A stretch of 64,000 nucleotides of DNA from Aequorivita viscosa (GCF_900106795.1 NZ_FNNS01000008.1:87311-151310); one strand, 5' to 3'; shown: positions 48,055 through 57,312, counted from the first letter of the stretch. The notes: generated by a model from the sequence alone, not told the origin. Numbers and translations are program-made.

Positions 48055-48062
48055 TATCTTTG
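48055..48062 (+). promoter_or_regulatory. Candidate -7 box for the transporter gene
   Basis: TATCTTTG matches TAnnTTTG, 19 bp before the start at 48082. The -33 region is weak. An 8-bp palindrome GAATATTC lies at 48021-48028. Confidence 0.45.
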
Positions 48063-48081
48063 GACTAAACCCCAATAATCT

Positions 48082-49068
48082 ATGAGCACTAAATTTCGCT
48101 TACTTTTTTTTCTTTGTTTTATACCTTTTTTCAATGTTTCTGCGCAATATACCGAGCTGATAAATGCAAACCGTCCAGGTGCTTCGCAAGGAGCCTTTTC
48201 AGTTGGAACTGACGTAATTCAAGTTGAAGCTGGATTTGCCTACGGAAAAGAAAAACACACGCTTTTAAAAACTGAAACCAACGGTTTAGGAATGGATTAC
48301 GCTATTCGTTATGGCTTTTGGAAAGAGCAATTAGAGTTTAGTATTATGGGTGAATTTCAGTCTGATGCTATTACATATACCGCTTTTACACCCGCACAAG
48401 AACAAAAGGTAGCTAACTTTAAAAGCAACACTATTGGCGCCAAATATTTAGTTTACGATCCGTATAGAAAGCAGGCGTTAAAAGGACCTAATTTATATAG
48501 TTGGAATGCAAACAATAAGTTTCAATGGGCAGATTTAATTCCAGCTGTTTCGTTATATGTAGGTGCAAATATTGATTTTGCTGATAATCCTTATACTCCA
48601 GAAGACAAAAGTAGCCTAAGTCCGAAGTTTGTATTAGCAACACAAAATAACTGGATTGGAGGCTGGGTATTTGTTACCAATATTATTGTAGATCGTGTTA
48701 CAACCGAATTTCCTACATATGGATATATTGTAACCTTAACACACGCAACAAATCGTTATTTTTCTGTTTTTATTGAAAATCAAGGTCTTAAAAGTGATTT
48801 TTATGCAGATCAAATTGTAAGAGGAGGTGCCGCCGCGCTTATCAACCCAAACTTCCAGCTCGACTTATCTGTTAGTGTGAATTTTAAAGACACTCCATCT
48901 AAATATTACGGGCGTCTTGGATTGGCATACAGGTTTGACTTGCACAAAACAGATGAATACATTGAAGACATTGATGCTGACGACGACGATACGAAAGATA
49001 AAAAGGACAAAAAGAAGAATCGTGAAGAAGAATTAGAATCAGATTCAGATTTGGATGCCGAACGTTAA
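48082..49068 (+). CDS. Outer-membrane transporter-like beta-barrel protein
   Basis: A 328-residue outer-membrane protein with a signal peptide (to about Ala21). The mature part begins YTELINANRPGASQGAFSVG, as in the phenol-degradation MetA-like transporter family common in Bacteroidota. It continues with alternating amphipathic strands and ends with a low-complexity acidic/Lys tail (about 290-328, DADDDDTKDKKDKKKN). The ligand is unknown. The downstream acyltransferase gene starts 11 bp after it, so the two are probably co-transcribed. Confidence 0.8.
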   Translation: MSTKFRLLFFLCFIPFFNVSAQYTELINANRPGASQGAFSVGTDVIQVEAGFAYGKEKHTLLKTETNGLGMDYAIRYGFWKEQLEFSIMGEFQSDAITYTAFTPAQEQKVANFKSNTIGAKYLVYDPYRKQALKGPNLYSWNANNKFQWADLIPAVSLYVGANIDFADNPYTPEDKSSLSPKFVLATQNNWIGGWVFVTNIIVDRVTTEFPTYGYIVTLTHATNRYFSVFIENQGLKSDFYADQIVRGGAAALINPNFQLDLSVSVNFKDTPSKYYGRLGLAYRFDLHKTDEYIEDIDADDDDTKDKKDKKKNREEELESDSDLDAER

Positions 49069-49078
49069 AATTTTGGAA

Positions 49079-50197
49079 ATGATTACAGTTAAAGAAGTAG
49101 CGAAAAAAAGTGGCTTGAAGCAATTTGTCACTTTTCCTTTCAGCCTATATAAGGATAGTAAATATTGGGTTCCACCACTTATAAAAGACGAATTAGAGAC
49201 GCTAAATCGTGATAAAAACCCCGTTTTTAAAAATGCCGAAGCTTGGTATTATTTAGCCTATAAAGACAAAAAAGTTGTTGGAAGAATTGCAGTAATTATC
49301 AATCACCTAGAAATTAATGACCAAGGAAAGAAAAAGGTTCGATTTGGTTGGCTCGACATGATTGATGATCTTGAAGTTACAAAAGCGCTTCTTGAAAAGG
49401 TCTATGAAAAAGGCCGAGAGCACAATCTGGAATATGCCGAAGGTCCTGTAGGCTTCAGTAATATGGAGAAAGCTGGGATTCTTACCGTGGGCTTTGATGA
49501 AATGAACACCATGATTACGTGGTATCACTATCCGTATTATGCTGAACATTTAGCGCAATTAGGATTTGAAAAACAAGCCACGTGGGTAGAATATAGGCTT
49601 AAAATTCCAGAAACAATTTTTGAGAAAGTTGCGAAATTCTCAGCGATTATCCGTAAACGGTACAATCTTACGGTAATACGTTTTAAAAACAAACAGGAAA
49701 TTTTACCCTATGTAAACGAAATGTTTGGCTTATTAAACAAAACGTACAATACGCTTCAAACATTTGTTCCTATTCAACAGTATCAAATTGACTATTATAA
49801 AGAAAAATATTTCAGCTTTATACATCCCGATTATATTTGTTGTATTAAAGATGACGAAGGAAAACTTATCGCATTTTCAATAGTAATGCCGTCGTTTTCA
49901 AAAGCACTGAAAAAAGCGAATGGAAAACTGTTTCCTTTTGGATGGTCGCACATTTTGGCTGCGCAGAAAAAGAATGATACCGCAGCATTCTATTTAATCG
50001 GCATAGATCCAGAATATCAAGGAAAGGGAGTTACCGCCATTATTTTTGAAGAAATGCAGAATCTTTTTAATGCCAAAGGAATTCAAACTGTAGAAACCAA
50101 TCCTGAGTTGAAAGAAAACACTGCTGTTCAATTACTTTGGAAAGATTACAATCCTGTGCAGCATAAAGAGCGCAGTACTTTTAAAAGGGACTTGTAA
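49079..50197 (+). CDS. GNAT-like acyltransferase (often mislabelled GTP cyclohydrolase)
   Basis: A 372-residue cytoplasmic protein with an acyl-CoA N-acyltransferase fold: the N-terminal part (FPFSLYKDSKYWVPPL) and a GNAT-like C-terminal part (YLIGIDPEYQGKGVTAII, an acetyl-CoA-binding loop). Database names such as GTP cyclohydrolase are not supported by any motif here. I place the start at ATG 49079, where the conserved MITVKEVAKKSGLKQF begins, in place of the ATG at 49055, which overlaps the upstream gene. The substrate is unknown. Confidence 0.78.
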   Translation: MITVKEVAKKSGLKQFVTFPFSLYKDSKYWVPPLIKDELETLNRDKNPVFKNAEAWYYLAYKDKKVVGRIAVIINHLEINDQGKKKVRFGWLDMIDDLEVTKALLEKVYEKGREHNLEYAEGPVGFSNMEKAGILTVGFDEMNTMITWYHYPYYAEHLAQLGFEKQATWVEYRLKIPETIFEKVAKFSAIIRKRYNLTVIRFKNKQEILPYVNEMFGLLNKTYNTLQTFVPIQQYQIDYYKEKYFSFIHPDYICCIKDDEGKLIAFSIVMPSFSKALKKANGKLFPFGWSHILAAQKKNDTAAFYLIGIDPEYQGKGVTAIIFEEMQNLFNAKGIQTVETNPELKENTAVQLLWKDYNPVQHKERSTFKRDL

Positions 50198-50260
50198 TGT
50201 AGTTGTTAGGTTACATTTTGAGGTTTAAGGGCTAAGAACTTCTTAAAAACCATTTTGCGT

Positions 50261-50833
50261 TTATAACCCAGCAACAAGGTTAAAATTAATTTCAATATCC
50301 TCTTTAATCACTATCAAGCCTAAAAACTTTTTAGGAGGTTCAAGATTAAAATCGCTGATATTTAACTTCAACTTACCTACAAAACGACTGGCACCTGTGT
50401 TAAAGATTGCAACTGGAACTTGATATGTGTTTTCCTTGCCTGCGATTTTTATTTTTACCGAGGCTATTCCTGAATCATTATCTAAGATAATTTCAGTCAA
50501 TTCCAATGTGATTTTTGGATATTCTTTCGTTTTTAACAAAGCGTGAAAATCTTTATTTATTCCTTTGTTTCCACAGTCAAAACCTTCATTTTTTAAAGTA
50601 AGGATCGCATCTTTAAAGGTAATTTGATTACCGTGTTGATTATATTTAATCTCATTACGCTGCTCTAAATAGAAGGTATTAAATTCACATCCAAACTTGC
50701 TTATATTGGTATCTCCAGTAATTGAAAGCCCACTACTTTGAAGTATTTCTACCGACTTGTCTATAAAGTCGTCCTGAGCCAAGCCTTTTAGGCTGTACAA
50801 AAACACCAAGCAGCATATTGTAAATTGTTTCAT
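50261..50833 (-). CDS. YceI-family protein, divergent copy
   Basis: A 190-residue exported protein with a signal peptide (to about Ala19). It has a lipocalin-like YceI fold: GDTNISKFGCEFN, KDFHALLKTKEYPKITLELTE, and the closing FNLEPPKKFLGLIVIKEDIEINF. YceI proteins bind isoprenoid or other lipids. It has two cysteines that may form a disulfide. It lies beyond the terminator of the porin gene on the same strand, so it has its own promoter or is reached by read-through. Confidence 0.85.
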   Translation of the reverse strand: MKQFTICCLVFLYSLKGLAQDDFIDKSVEILQSSGLSITGDTNISKFGCEFNTFYLEQRNEIKYNQHGNQITFKDAILTLKNEGFDCGNKGINKDFHALLKTKEYPKITLELTEIILDNDSGIASVKIKIAGKENTYQVPVAIFNTGASRFVGKLKLNISDFNLEPPKKFLGLIVIKEDIEINFNLVAGL

Positions 50834-50848
50834 TATCCTTGAAAGTTT

Positions 50849-50880
50849 AAAGGTGGGAGGATTAGTATCCTCCCACCTTT
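50849..50880 (-). terminator. Strong terminator of the YceI-porin operon
   Basis: A perfect 14-bp stem, AAAGGTGGGAGGAT / ATCCTCCCACCTTT, with a 4-base loop, 20 bp after the porin stop. The minus-strand T-run is short; the plus strand has a better T-rich tail. Confidence 0.85.
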
Positions 50881-50899
50881 ATTTATTTTATTGTAATCC

Positions 50900-52195
50900 T
50901 TAGAAGCTTATAACAGCCTCAGCCATAATTCCATCAAATTTACCACCATTTCGGAGATCGGTTGCAAGGAAACCGTCGTATTTCTGGTTTACATATTCCA
51001 GCTTTGCCATTATGTTTTTGGTCATAAACCAGCCTGCTGCAATGTTAAACCTTGAAATATCTACATCATATCCGCCTTTCATTTCGCCATCAACATAGTT
51101 GTAGCGTCCACCCACATAAAGGTTTTCGTTGTTTCCGAAGCGGTAAATTACTTCAGCTGCATATTGGTTAAAAGTTCTTGAATCAACCTCTGCTTCTTCT
51201 TTTCCAGTAGCCATTTCAAAAGTTCCGAAGAATTCAAGTCCTTTGTACTTAACAAATGGGTTTATCATAAACGCAGTAAGTTCGTTTTTTAAACCTGGAT
51301 TAAACCTACCAGAAGTAAAGTTGCCTTTGGTAGTTGCTCCTTCTTGTTCCATTACAAGGTAGTATCTTGAACCAGCTCTATCTGCACTGTATAAATAAGC
51401 ATTTGCACTTTTGTTTGTGTGGTATACAGACCCTGTTAATCTAACTCGTAAATCATCATTGATGTAATCATCATATCCTAATTTAGCAATAATAGACGGA
51501 TCGGTAGCTCCTGGGTTATCTACGCCTTGGTTCAATTTTCCGTTAGTTGCACCTAACATCCCGATGAAGCCTTTCTTAAAGTAATACACCTCTGCTCCTA
51601 CTTCAGTAGTAAAGCCGTCCATTATAAGGTTTCCAACAAATGGGTTATAGATTGCTTGGGCGTTATCAGTTCTTCTAAAATGAGCATCACCATAGTTGTT
51701 CTCCATATGTCCTATTTTAATGCGGACATCCTTCATTACGTCTTCCATAAAACCTTCATTTATAAAGTCTAGTTTATCAATCTGGATATACCCTCCCTTA
51801 ACATAAGGTTCTGGGTGGTGACGCGAAGACAAGTAAGTTCTTAAGTGCATAGATATTCCATCATACAACTGAACGTCAAAGTCTAAGTTTGCTGTAGGGA
51901 GGTTAAAATTATTTCCTATTTCTATTAGTGAAATTACATCGCCATTATCATTTAAAGGCTTTCCTGTAGTTTCGTGATCTAATGCTTGAAATTGAATGGC
52001 AAATGCCCCGCCAATACGAACCTTTACGCCATCAAAAGTTGATGTTGTATCTTTTTTACCTTCAAATTGGTTGATTCCTCTTTGGTCTGGGAACCTAAAG
52101 TTGTCTAAATCTCTTGAATTCATTTCCTGACCAAATGCCTGGAAACCAAACAGTATTAATAATACCGCGCTGGAATAATTGATTATTTTTTTCAT
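50900..52195 (-). CDS. Porin-like outer-membrane beta-barrel protein
   Basis: A 431-residue outer-membrane protein with a signal peptide (to about Gly22). The mature part has an N-terminal DNFRFPDQRGINQFEG segment and then many alternating amphipathic strands, ending in the aromatic C-terminus AEAVISF typical of barrel proteins. It resembles phosphate-selective (OprO/P-like) porins of Bacteroidota by layout, but the solute is unknown. It follows the YceI gene by 100 bp and both are probably one transcript from the promoter at 52910. Confidence 0.82.
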   Translation of the reverse strand: MKKIINYSSAVLLILFGFQAFGQEMNSRDLDNFRFPDQRGINQFEGKKDTTSTFDGVKVRIGGAFAIQFQALDHETTGKPLNDNGDVISLIEIGNNFNLPTANLDFDVQLYDGISMHLRTYLSSRHHPEPYVKGGYIQIDKLDFINEGFMEDVMKDVRIKIGHMENNYGDAHFRRTDNAQAIYNPFVGNLIMDGFTTEVGAEVYYFKKGFIGMLGATNGKLNQGVDNPGATDPSIIAKLGYDDYINDDLRVRLTGSVYHTNKSANAYLYSADRAGSRYYLVMEQEGATTKGNFTSGRFNPGLKNELTAFMINPFVKYKGLEFFGTFEMATGKEEAEVDSRTFNQYAAEVIYRFGNNENLYVGGRYNYVDGEMKGGYDVDISRFNIAAGWFMTKNIMAKLEYVNQKYDGFLATDLRNGGKFDGIMAEAVISF

Positions 52196-52295
52196 GTTAA
52201 TTTATTTAAAAGTGAATTTATTGGTTGTTTTAAAATAGCTGTCGCTCGTCTTTTGTGAAATCTCTTTATTGACCTTCAATCAGGACAAGCATTAA

Positions 52296-52886
52296 TTACT
52301 TTGTGAAATTGGATTCAAATTTGATATCAATTGCATCTCCTGTGGTGATTGTTCCAAACATTGCTTTTGGAGGATCTACACCAAAATCTGTCATTTTGAT
52401 AGTTTTACTTCCGGAAAGAGTTACTTTAGAACCATCCGTCTTTAATTCAAATGTGATGTCTATTGGTTTTGTTACACCAGCTATCATTAAATTTCCTGAG
52501 GCAGCTACTTTATAACTATTGCTACCAGAACTGTTGATGCTGTTTACCTTGGTAAGCTTAAACACTATTTGCTTATACTTTGAAGTGTTTAGAGCTTTAT
52601 ACGTGTTCTTATCCATTCCGGATTTTCCACTTTTTAAGCTTTCGGCAGTTACAGAAAAATCTAATTTCTGAATTTTAGTAAGTTGTCCATCTACAAAAAT
52701 GGCTGATAGCTTCCCTTGTTGGTTCTCAGCATTTATCTGCCAGTCGTGAATATTTGATGTTCCATCTACTACTAATTTTGAAGTAGTATTGCTTAGCTGA
52801 TAGGTTTGTGCTTGCGAAATTTGTAAAGCAAAAACCATCATTATTAAGCTTCCAAAAACCAGTTTTAGTTGTTTTAAAGTCTTCAT
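52296..52886 (-). CDS. YceI-family lipid-binding protein
   Basis: A 196-residue exported lipocalin-like protein with a signal peptide (to about Ala26). The YceI signatures are all present: VVDGTSNIHDWQINAE, LSAIFVDGQ, SGMDKNTYKALNTSKYKQI, GNLMIAGVTKPIDITF and the C-terminal MTDFGVDPPKAMFGTI. YceI proteins bind polyisoprenoids in the periplasm. It leads the YceI-porin unit, and its promoter has the same operator and spacing as the universal stress protein operon. Confidence 0.9.
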   Translation of the reverse strand: MKTLKQLKLVFGSLIMMVFALQISQAQTYQLSNTTSKLVVDGTSNIHDWQINAENQQGKLSAIFVDGQLTKIQKLDFSVTAESLKSGKSGMDKNTYKALNTSKYKQIVFKLTKVNSINSSGSNSYKVAASGNLMIAGVTKPIDITFELKTDGSKVTLSGSKTIKMTDFGVDPPKAMFGTITTGDAIDIKFESNFTK

Positions 52887-52909
52887 AATTTTCCTTTTTT
52901 TATCTAGTG

Positions 52910-52952
52910 TAAAGATAAAGCTTGCCCTGGTTCTGAATTATGACATTTGTCA
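52910..52952 (-). promoter_or_regulatory. Crp/Fnr-type operator and -7 box of yceI-porin
   Basis: On the minus strand a palindromic site TGACAAATGTCA (52941-52952, written TGACATTTGTCA on the plus strand) lies 23 bp upstream of TATCTTTA (52910-52917), a near-consensus -7 box. The operator centre is 33 bp from the box centre, i.e. about -41 from the expected transcription start, the class II activator position. The same layout recurs at 59075-59117. The rest of the 347-bp gap to the next gene shows nothing recognisable. Confidence 0.7.
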
Positions 52953-53233
52953 GCATTTACAAGGTTTTACGGATTACTCAATGTCATTTATAGGAGTGAT
53001 ATCGCAGTCGGATTTTATTTAATTCGGGAACACCTATTGTCACTGAAACAAAGCTTTTTAAAAGAGGTAAAACGGTGCAGTAACCAGCCCGTTTCCGAAT
53101 TGGAAATAGAGAGTTTAGACTAATAGAAATTGCCTTAGGTTAATTGTATATATTATAAGGAGTAGAAAAAAAGTTAAAGTGTTTACCTATGGAATGAAAA
53201 TGACCATTATTAACAACACTTCGCTAAAAAATA

Positions 53234-54604
53234 TCAAACCAAAATCTCCTTCACACTAAAGAGTTTGGGAATGCTCACATTCCATCCATAGGTATCTTTC
53301 ATTTTTACGCGAAGTGCATCTTGGGCTGTAGGTTCGCCGTGTATAAGAAATACTTCTTCAGGAATATTTTTAATTTCGTTTGTCCAATTTAAAAGTCCTT
53401 GCTGGTCGGCGTGTGCCGAAAGCGTTTCAATATGGTCTATCTGGGCTTTAACAGGGTAATATTTTCCGAAGAATTTTAGTTCGTGCGCTCCTTCCAGCAT
53501 TTGTCTGCCACGAGTACCTTCTGCTTGGTAACCAACTAATAAAACGGTGGTATTGGTCTTGTCTATCATTTGTTTCAAATAGGTCAAAACCCTTCCGCCT
53601 GTGACCATTCCACTACCCGCAATAATCACTTTTGGCTGTGGATTGTCTATGGTTTCCCAAGTTTGTTTATAGGAAGTAATAATGTTCATCCGGTTGTTCA
53701 TCGCGTTAAAATCCTTCATCGGCAACTTGTGCCAATCGGGAAAGTTTTGAAAAACAGAAAGCACGTTATTTCCCATTGGGCTATCAATAAATATAGGGAT
53801 ATTCGGGATTCTATTTTCTTTATACAGTTTCCAAAGCAAAAACATCAAGGTCTGCAACCGCTCTACAGCAAAGGAAGGTATAATTAAATTTCCGCGATTG
53901 TGAATGGTTTTTTCAACAAGCTCTACCAGTTTATCCGTAACGCTTTCGGTGGGATGTAGTTTATTGCCATACGTACATTCAATGAAGAGGTAATCTGCCC
54001 AAGCTGGTTTTTCGGGTGGTGAAAGCAATAAGTCGTGCTCCCTACCAATATCGCCCGAAAACACAAATGCTTTTCCGAATATCTCAAGTTCAATAAATGT
54101 AGCTCCTATGATGTGCCCGTTGTAGCGAAACCGATATTTTATATTTTCTGAAAGTTGAACCCACTCGTCTCTTTCTTGCGATTGAAAAAACCCTAAGGTA
54201 ACCTCAGCCTCCTGCACACTATAAAACGGTGCGGCGGGTTTATGTTTGGAATATCCTTCATCATTGGCCTTTTCGGCTTCTTCTTCGTGGATTTTCGCAC
54301 TGTCCATCAGGATAATTCTGGTAATAGCTAAAGTAGGTGGCGTGCCAATAATCTTTCCGCGATACCCTTCTTTTACCAAGCGCGGCAAATAGCCAGTATG
54401 ATCTAAATGGCCGTGGGTAAGTAGCACCACATCTATTTTAGAAACATCAATAGGCAAAGGCTTCCAGTTTATTTCACGAAGTTCTTTTAGGCCTTGAAAC
54501 ATCCCACAATCTATCATTATGTTCTGTTCGGGCGTTTCTAATAGATATTTAGAGCCAGTAACAGTTCCAGCAGCACCGAGAAAATGGATTTTTATAGTTT
54601 TCAT
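53234..54604 (-). CDS. Metallo-beta-lactamase-fold RNase (beta-CASP/RMMBL type)
   Basis: A 456-residue zinc hydrolase of the CPSF-73/Ysh1-like group, probably an RNA endo/exonuclease. It has the MBL motif LLTHGHLDHTGYLP near 62-75, the beta-CASP domain (about 190-375) with FAVERLQTLMFLL, and the RMMBL C-terminal motif with SAHADQQGLLNW near 400-411. It begins MKTIKIHFLGAAGTVTGSKY, typical of bacterial members. It is the last gene of the universal stress protein operon, 78 bp after the ATP-cone nuclease gene. RNA processing or turnover under stress is a fair inference. Confidence 0.9.
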   Translation of the reverse strand: MKTIKIHFLGAAGTVTGSKYLLETPEQNIMIDCGMFQGLKELREINWKPLPIDVSKIDVVLLTHGHLDHTGYLPRLVKEGYRGKIIGTPPTLAITRIILMDSAKIHEEEAEKANDEGYSKHKPAAPFYSVQEAEVTLGFFQSQERDEWVQLSENIKYRFRYNGHIIGATFIELEIFGKAFVFSGDIGREHDLLLSPPEKPAWADYLFIECTYGNKLHPTESVTDKLVELVEKTIHNRGNLIIPSFAVERLQTLMFLLWKLYKENRIPNIPIFIDSPMGNNVLSVFQNFPDWHKLPMKDFNAMNNRMNIITSYKQTWETIDNPQPKVIIAGSGMVTGGRVLTYLKQMIDKTNTTVLLVGYQAEGTRGRQMLEGAHELKFFGKYYPVKAQIDHIETLSAHADQQGLLNWTNEIKNIPEEVFLIHGEPTAQDALRVKMKDTYGWNVSIPKLFSVKEILV

Positions 54605-54682
54605 AGCTTCTTACTTTCCTGAGTTTAGAATTGATTTATAGCTATGCGTGCAACAAGCCTTTATTCTAAAAAACTTGTTATT

Positions 54683-55528
54683 CTAATGCTTGCACAACAG
54701 GTTTATTTCATTTAAAATACGTTTCTTACGCTTTTCAGAAATACCTAGGTGATCTAAATAGAAATTATCGTTTATTAGTTGCCTACAAAGCACTACGTCG
54801 CGACTGAGTAAAAAATCTTTTTCGCGCTGCGTTAATAGGGTTGAAACGGTAACTGGGTAAAGCCCTAATCGGTCAATTCTATCTTTAAGTCCATTACCTA
54901 TCGGGTAGTCCCAACTTAAAAGGTGAAGTCCGGCACATTTTCCGTATTCCAAGGCATCTTCGGTAAATCGGGTATTTGTTGCCACCCAACCTTCGTTAGG
55001 TTTGTCTTCATTTTTATTTTGACCATAAAACTCGCGGATATCACGATATCGGGAGTGAATATAGAGCGGTATTTTTACATTGCAATTGCGGCCTTCTTCG
55101 CTGTGAAACTTACACTCAACAATTATATAATGCCCGTCTTTTTCGGCAACAACATCTACTTCGTGGGTTACGCATTTTCCTTGCAATATCTGTCCAGTTT
55201 TTACTTTATAGCCACTGTAAAGAAATAATGCTGAAACAAATTTTTCGAACGGAAAACCCGTGGGGCCAAGTTCGTAAATTGCTTTTTTCAATTTATATTT
55301 TGAAGCGAAAGCATTTTCTTTCTTTTTAAGCAAAGCGAAGGCTCTGTTGTAAATTTCTTTGGTGGAAATGCCTTGATACAATTCGTCTCGAACACGATTG
55401 GCTATTTCATCAACCAGCTCCTCGCCTGCTCCACTTTTTTGAAGTGAGTTTTTTAGTTTATTAATTGAAAACTTCGCTCGTTCTCCTGAGTATTTTACTA
55501 TTTCAATCGGTTCACCTGTCGTTTCCAT
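54683..55528 (-). CDS. ATP-cone domain fused to Mrr-like PD-(D/E)XK nuclease
   Basis: A 281-residue cytoplasmic protein. Residues about 8-88 form an ATP-cone (IEIVKYSGERAKFSINKL), the nucleotide-sensing module of ribonucleotide reductases and NrdR. A restriction-endonuclease-like domain follows (about 93-200) with catalytic Asp125 (THEVDVVAE) and Glu138/Lys140 (IIVECK), the PD-(D/E)XK pattern of Mrr nucleases. The C-terminal 60 residues look like a helix-hairpin-helix. A dATP- or ATP-gated DNA or RNA nuclease is suggested by the domains; this is not shown. It is 10 bp after the fourth Usp gene in one operon. Confidence 0.82.
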   Translation of the reverse strand: METTGEPIEIVKYSGERAKFSINKLKNSLQKSGAGEELVDEIANRVRDELYQGISTKEIYNRAFALLKKKENAFASKYKLKKAIYELGPTGFPFEKFVSALFLYSGYKVKTGQILQGKCVTHEVDVVAEKDGHYIIVECKFHSEEGRNCNVKIPLYIHSRYRDIREFYGQNKNEDKPNEGWVATNTRFTEDALEYGKCAGLHLLSWDYPIGNGLKDRIDRLGLYPVTVSTLLTQREKDFLLSRDVVLCRQLINDNFYLDHLGISEKRKKRILNEINLLCKH

Positions 55529-55538
55529 ATTGCTTGTT

Positions 55539-56384
55539 TTATTGGCCGTGAAGCGCTAACAACGGAACGGTAGCATGCACTCCTAAATTCTTTATCAACG
55601 GGTTGGTAAAAATGGTGCCAAAGAACCAATGTTTTCTGTTTACAAAGCTTATCATAGAGCTTTTGCGCTGTTTCACGAATAACAAAAGACCTTCCATTAA
55701 AGCAACATCCTGTAACCAATGGAATGAAAATTCAACAGATTTAAAATAGTCTTCTAAAAACTGTTTGTTTTTTTGTTGCGTTTCATCTAGATTATTTTCA
55801 CTTCCTATGTGTAGAAATTGGATAGAGGCATTTGCAGTTTCAGCAATTCTTCGGAGTGTTTCCATTTCATCCAAATTAAATTTTGCTTCAAAATCGGTTG
55901 GAAAAACAATTTCATTCAGTGCTTCAAATTTTATATTTCTAGGAATTGCCAACACAGGACAGCTCCGCACTTTTTCCATTACATTAATTGCATTGCGACC
56001 GTAGGCAACATCTTTATTGTTAGTTACGCCACGTGTTCCCATTACAATCATATCTATACTATCGCTTTCAACTTTTTCCTTTAGCAAATCTGTTAGGAAT
56101 CCGTATTCGAAATCGTATGTTATTTGATGCTTTTCGTTATTGGAAAGCCTATTAATATTTTCCTTTAGAATATCCATTTCTCGGTTTTTGCTCTGCCGAA
56201 TAGTTCGGTATTCAAGTTCGTCTGGAACAGGAAATAATGGGTTGCCTTTGCTTGATGCCACTATATAATATGCGTGATATATATGAAAAGTACATTCACG
56301 GTTTTTAAATAATTCAAAAGCATATTGAACGGCATTAAAGGCGCTTGAAGAAAAGTCGGTTGGAATTAAAACATGTTTTCGCAT
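55539..56384 (-). CDS. Universal stress protein, tandem Usp domains (copy 4)
   Basis: A 281-residue cytoplasmic protein with two Usp domains. Domain 1 (about 1-145) starts MRKHVLIPTDFSSSAFNAVQ and has the nucleotide-binding loop VMGTRGVTNNKDVAYGRNAIN. Domain 2 (about 150-281) is less conserved. This is the fourth of four paralogues in a row, of nearly equal length, probably from local duplication. Usp proteins of this type bind ATP or are nucleotide sensors in starvation and anaerobic stress. The ATP-cone nuclease gene follows after 10 bp. Confidence 0.88.
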   Translation of the reverse strand: MRKHVLIPTDFSSSAFNAVQYAFELFKNRECTFHIYHAYYIVASSKGNPLFPVPDELEYRTIRQSKNREMDILKENINRLSNNEKHQITYDFEYGFLTDLLKEKVESDSIDMIVMGTRGVTNNKDVAYGRNAINVMEKVRSCPVLAIPRNIKFEALNEIVFPTDFEAKFNLDEMETLRRIAETANASIQFLHIGSENNLDETQQKNKQFLEDYFKSVEFSFHWLQDVALMEGLLLFVKQRKSSMISFVNRKHWFFGTIFTNPLIKNLGVHATVPLLALHGQ

Positions 56385-56460
56385 AATTGAATCTTTAATT
56401 TTCTGGCTTTATTCTTCAAAATGAAAACCCAGTATTATTTTGTTTTAATATTTAGAACGG

Positions 56461-57312
56461 TTAGCTCCTAACATCGTGCATTGCTAAAAGTGGTACGTTT
56501 GCGTGTCTTCCCAACTCCTTAACCATTGGGTTAGAAAAAATGCTTCCAAAGAAGTTGTGCTTCTTATTTACAAAGGCAATCATATCGCTATCGCGACTTT
56601 GCACAAAACAGCGTACCCCGTCATTAACTGCTATGTTAAACAATCTATGATGCGTGAAAGATGCTGGTTCTAATATGGTATCAAGCAGTGCTTTGTTTTT
56701 AAGTTGAGCTTCGGTTAGTGGCTTATCTTTACGGATGTGCAGTACCCGTATAGGCGAGTTGGTTAACCGCGCTATTTCGACCATAGTGTTTAGTTCCTTT
56801 TGTTTGTAATGTGTTCTAAAGCTGGTTGGGAACACTATTTCATTTGGTGCCTTAAATTTTTGACTAGATGGAATAGCCATTACAGGACAATGGCGAATTT
56901 TCTCCATAATATTCACTGCATTACTTCCTAAAATAACCGATGCATTGTCTGTTTGGCCTTGGGTTCCCATAATTACGAGTTCGATGTCTTCCTGTTGCAC
57001 CGTTTTATTCATAATGTCGTATAACGTTCCAAACTCTGTTGTATAATTAAAGTCGTGAAAAGGATTGGCTTCGTGTAAACCCATCTGAAGTTTGAATTTC
57101 TCCATGTTTTTTTCTGCTTTTAACTTTACGGCCTCTCTTGCTTCATCCGAAGGCACTGGTGTTAAAAGGTTGTCTTTTGAATATCCAGCAAGGTAATAAC
57201 TGTGCAAAATAAAAAATTCGCAGTGTTCTGATTTAAAAAGCTCCATAGCGTATTTTATTGCGTTTAACGCATTTGCTGAAAAGTCGGTAGGAATTAATAT
57301 TCGTTTCTTCAT
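56461..57312 (-). CDS. Universal stress protein, tandem Usp domains (copy 3)
   Basis: A 283-residue tandem Usp protein. Domain 1 begins MKKRILIPTDFSANALNAIK and has the G-x2-G-x9-G(S) loop MGTQGQTDNASVILGSNAVN, complete enough to suggest ATP binding. Domain 2 begins near FKAPNEIVFPTSF. It is 76 bp upstream of copy 4, and that gap holds only AT-rich sequence. Sequence likeness to copies 1 and 4 is clearly higher than to copy 2. Confidence 0.88.
   Translation of the reverse strand: MKKRILIPTDFSANALNAIKYAMELFKSEHCEFFILHSYYLAGYSKDNLLTPVPSDEAREAVKLKAEKNMEKFKLQMGLHEANPFHDFNYTTEFGTLYDIMNKTVQQEDIELVIMGTQGQTDNASVILGSNAVNIMEKIRHCPVMAIPSSQKFKAPNEIVFPTSFRTHYKQKELNTMVEIARLTNSPIRVLHIRKDKPLTEAQLKNKALLDTILEPASFTHHRLFNIAVNDGVRCFVQSRDSDMIAFVNKKHNFFGSIFSNPMVKELGRHANVPLLAMHDVRS

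Noticed and set aside
49055..49078. Earlier start of the GNAT-like acyltransferase
   Set aside because: It overlaps the preceding gene, and the conserved N-terminus begins at the ATG at 49079.
49079..50197. GTP cyclohydrolase
   Set aside because: This common database label is not supported: no cyclohydrolase motif is present, while the C-terminal half has a GNAT acyl-CoA loop.
54683..55528. Anaerobic ribonucleotide reductase or NrdR, because of the ATP-cone
   Set aside because: The cone is followed by a PD-(D/E)XK nuclease core; there is no glycyl-radical domain and no zinc ribbon of NrdR.
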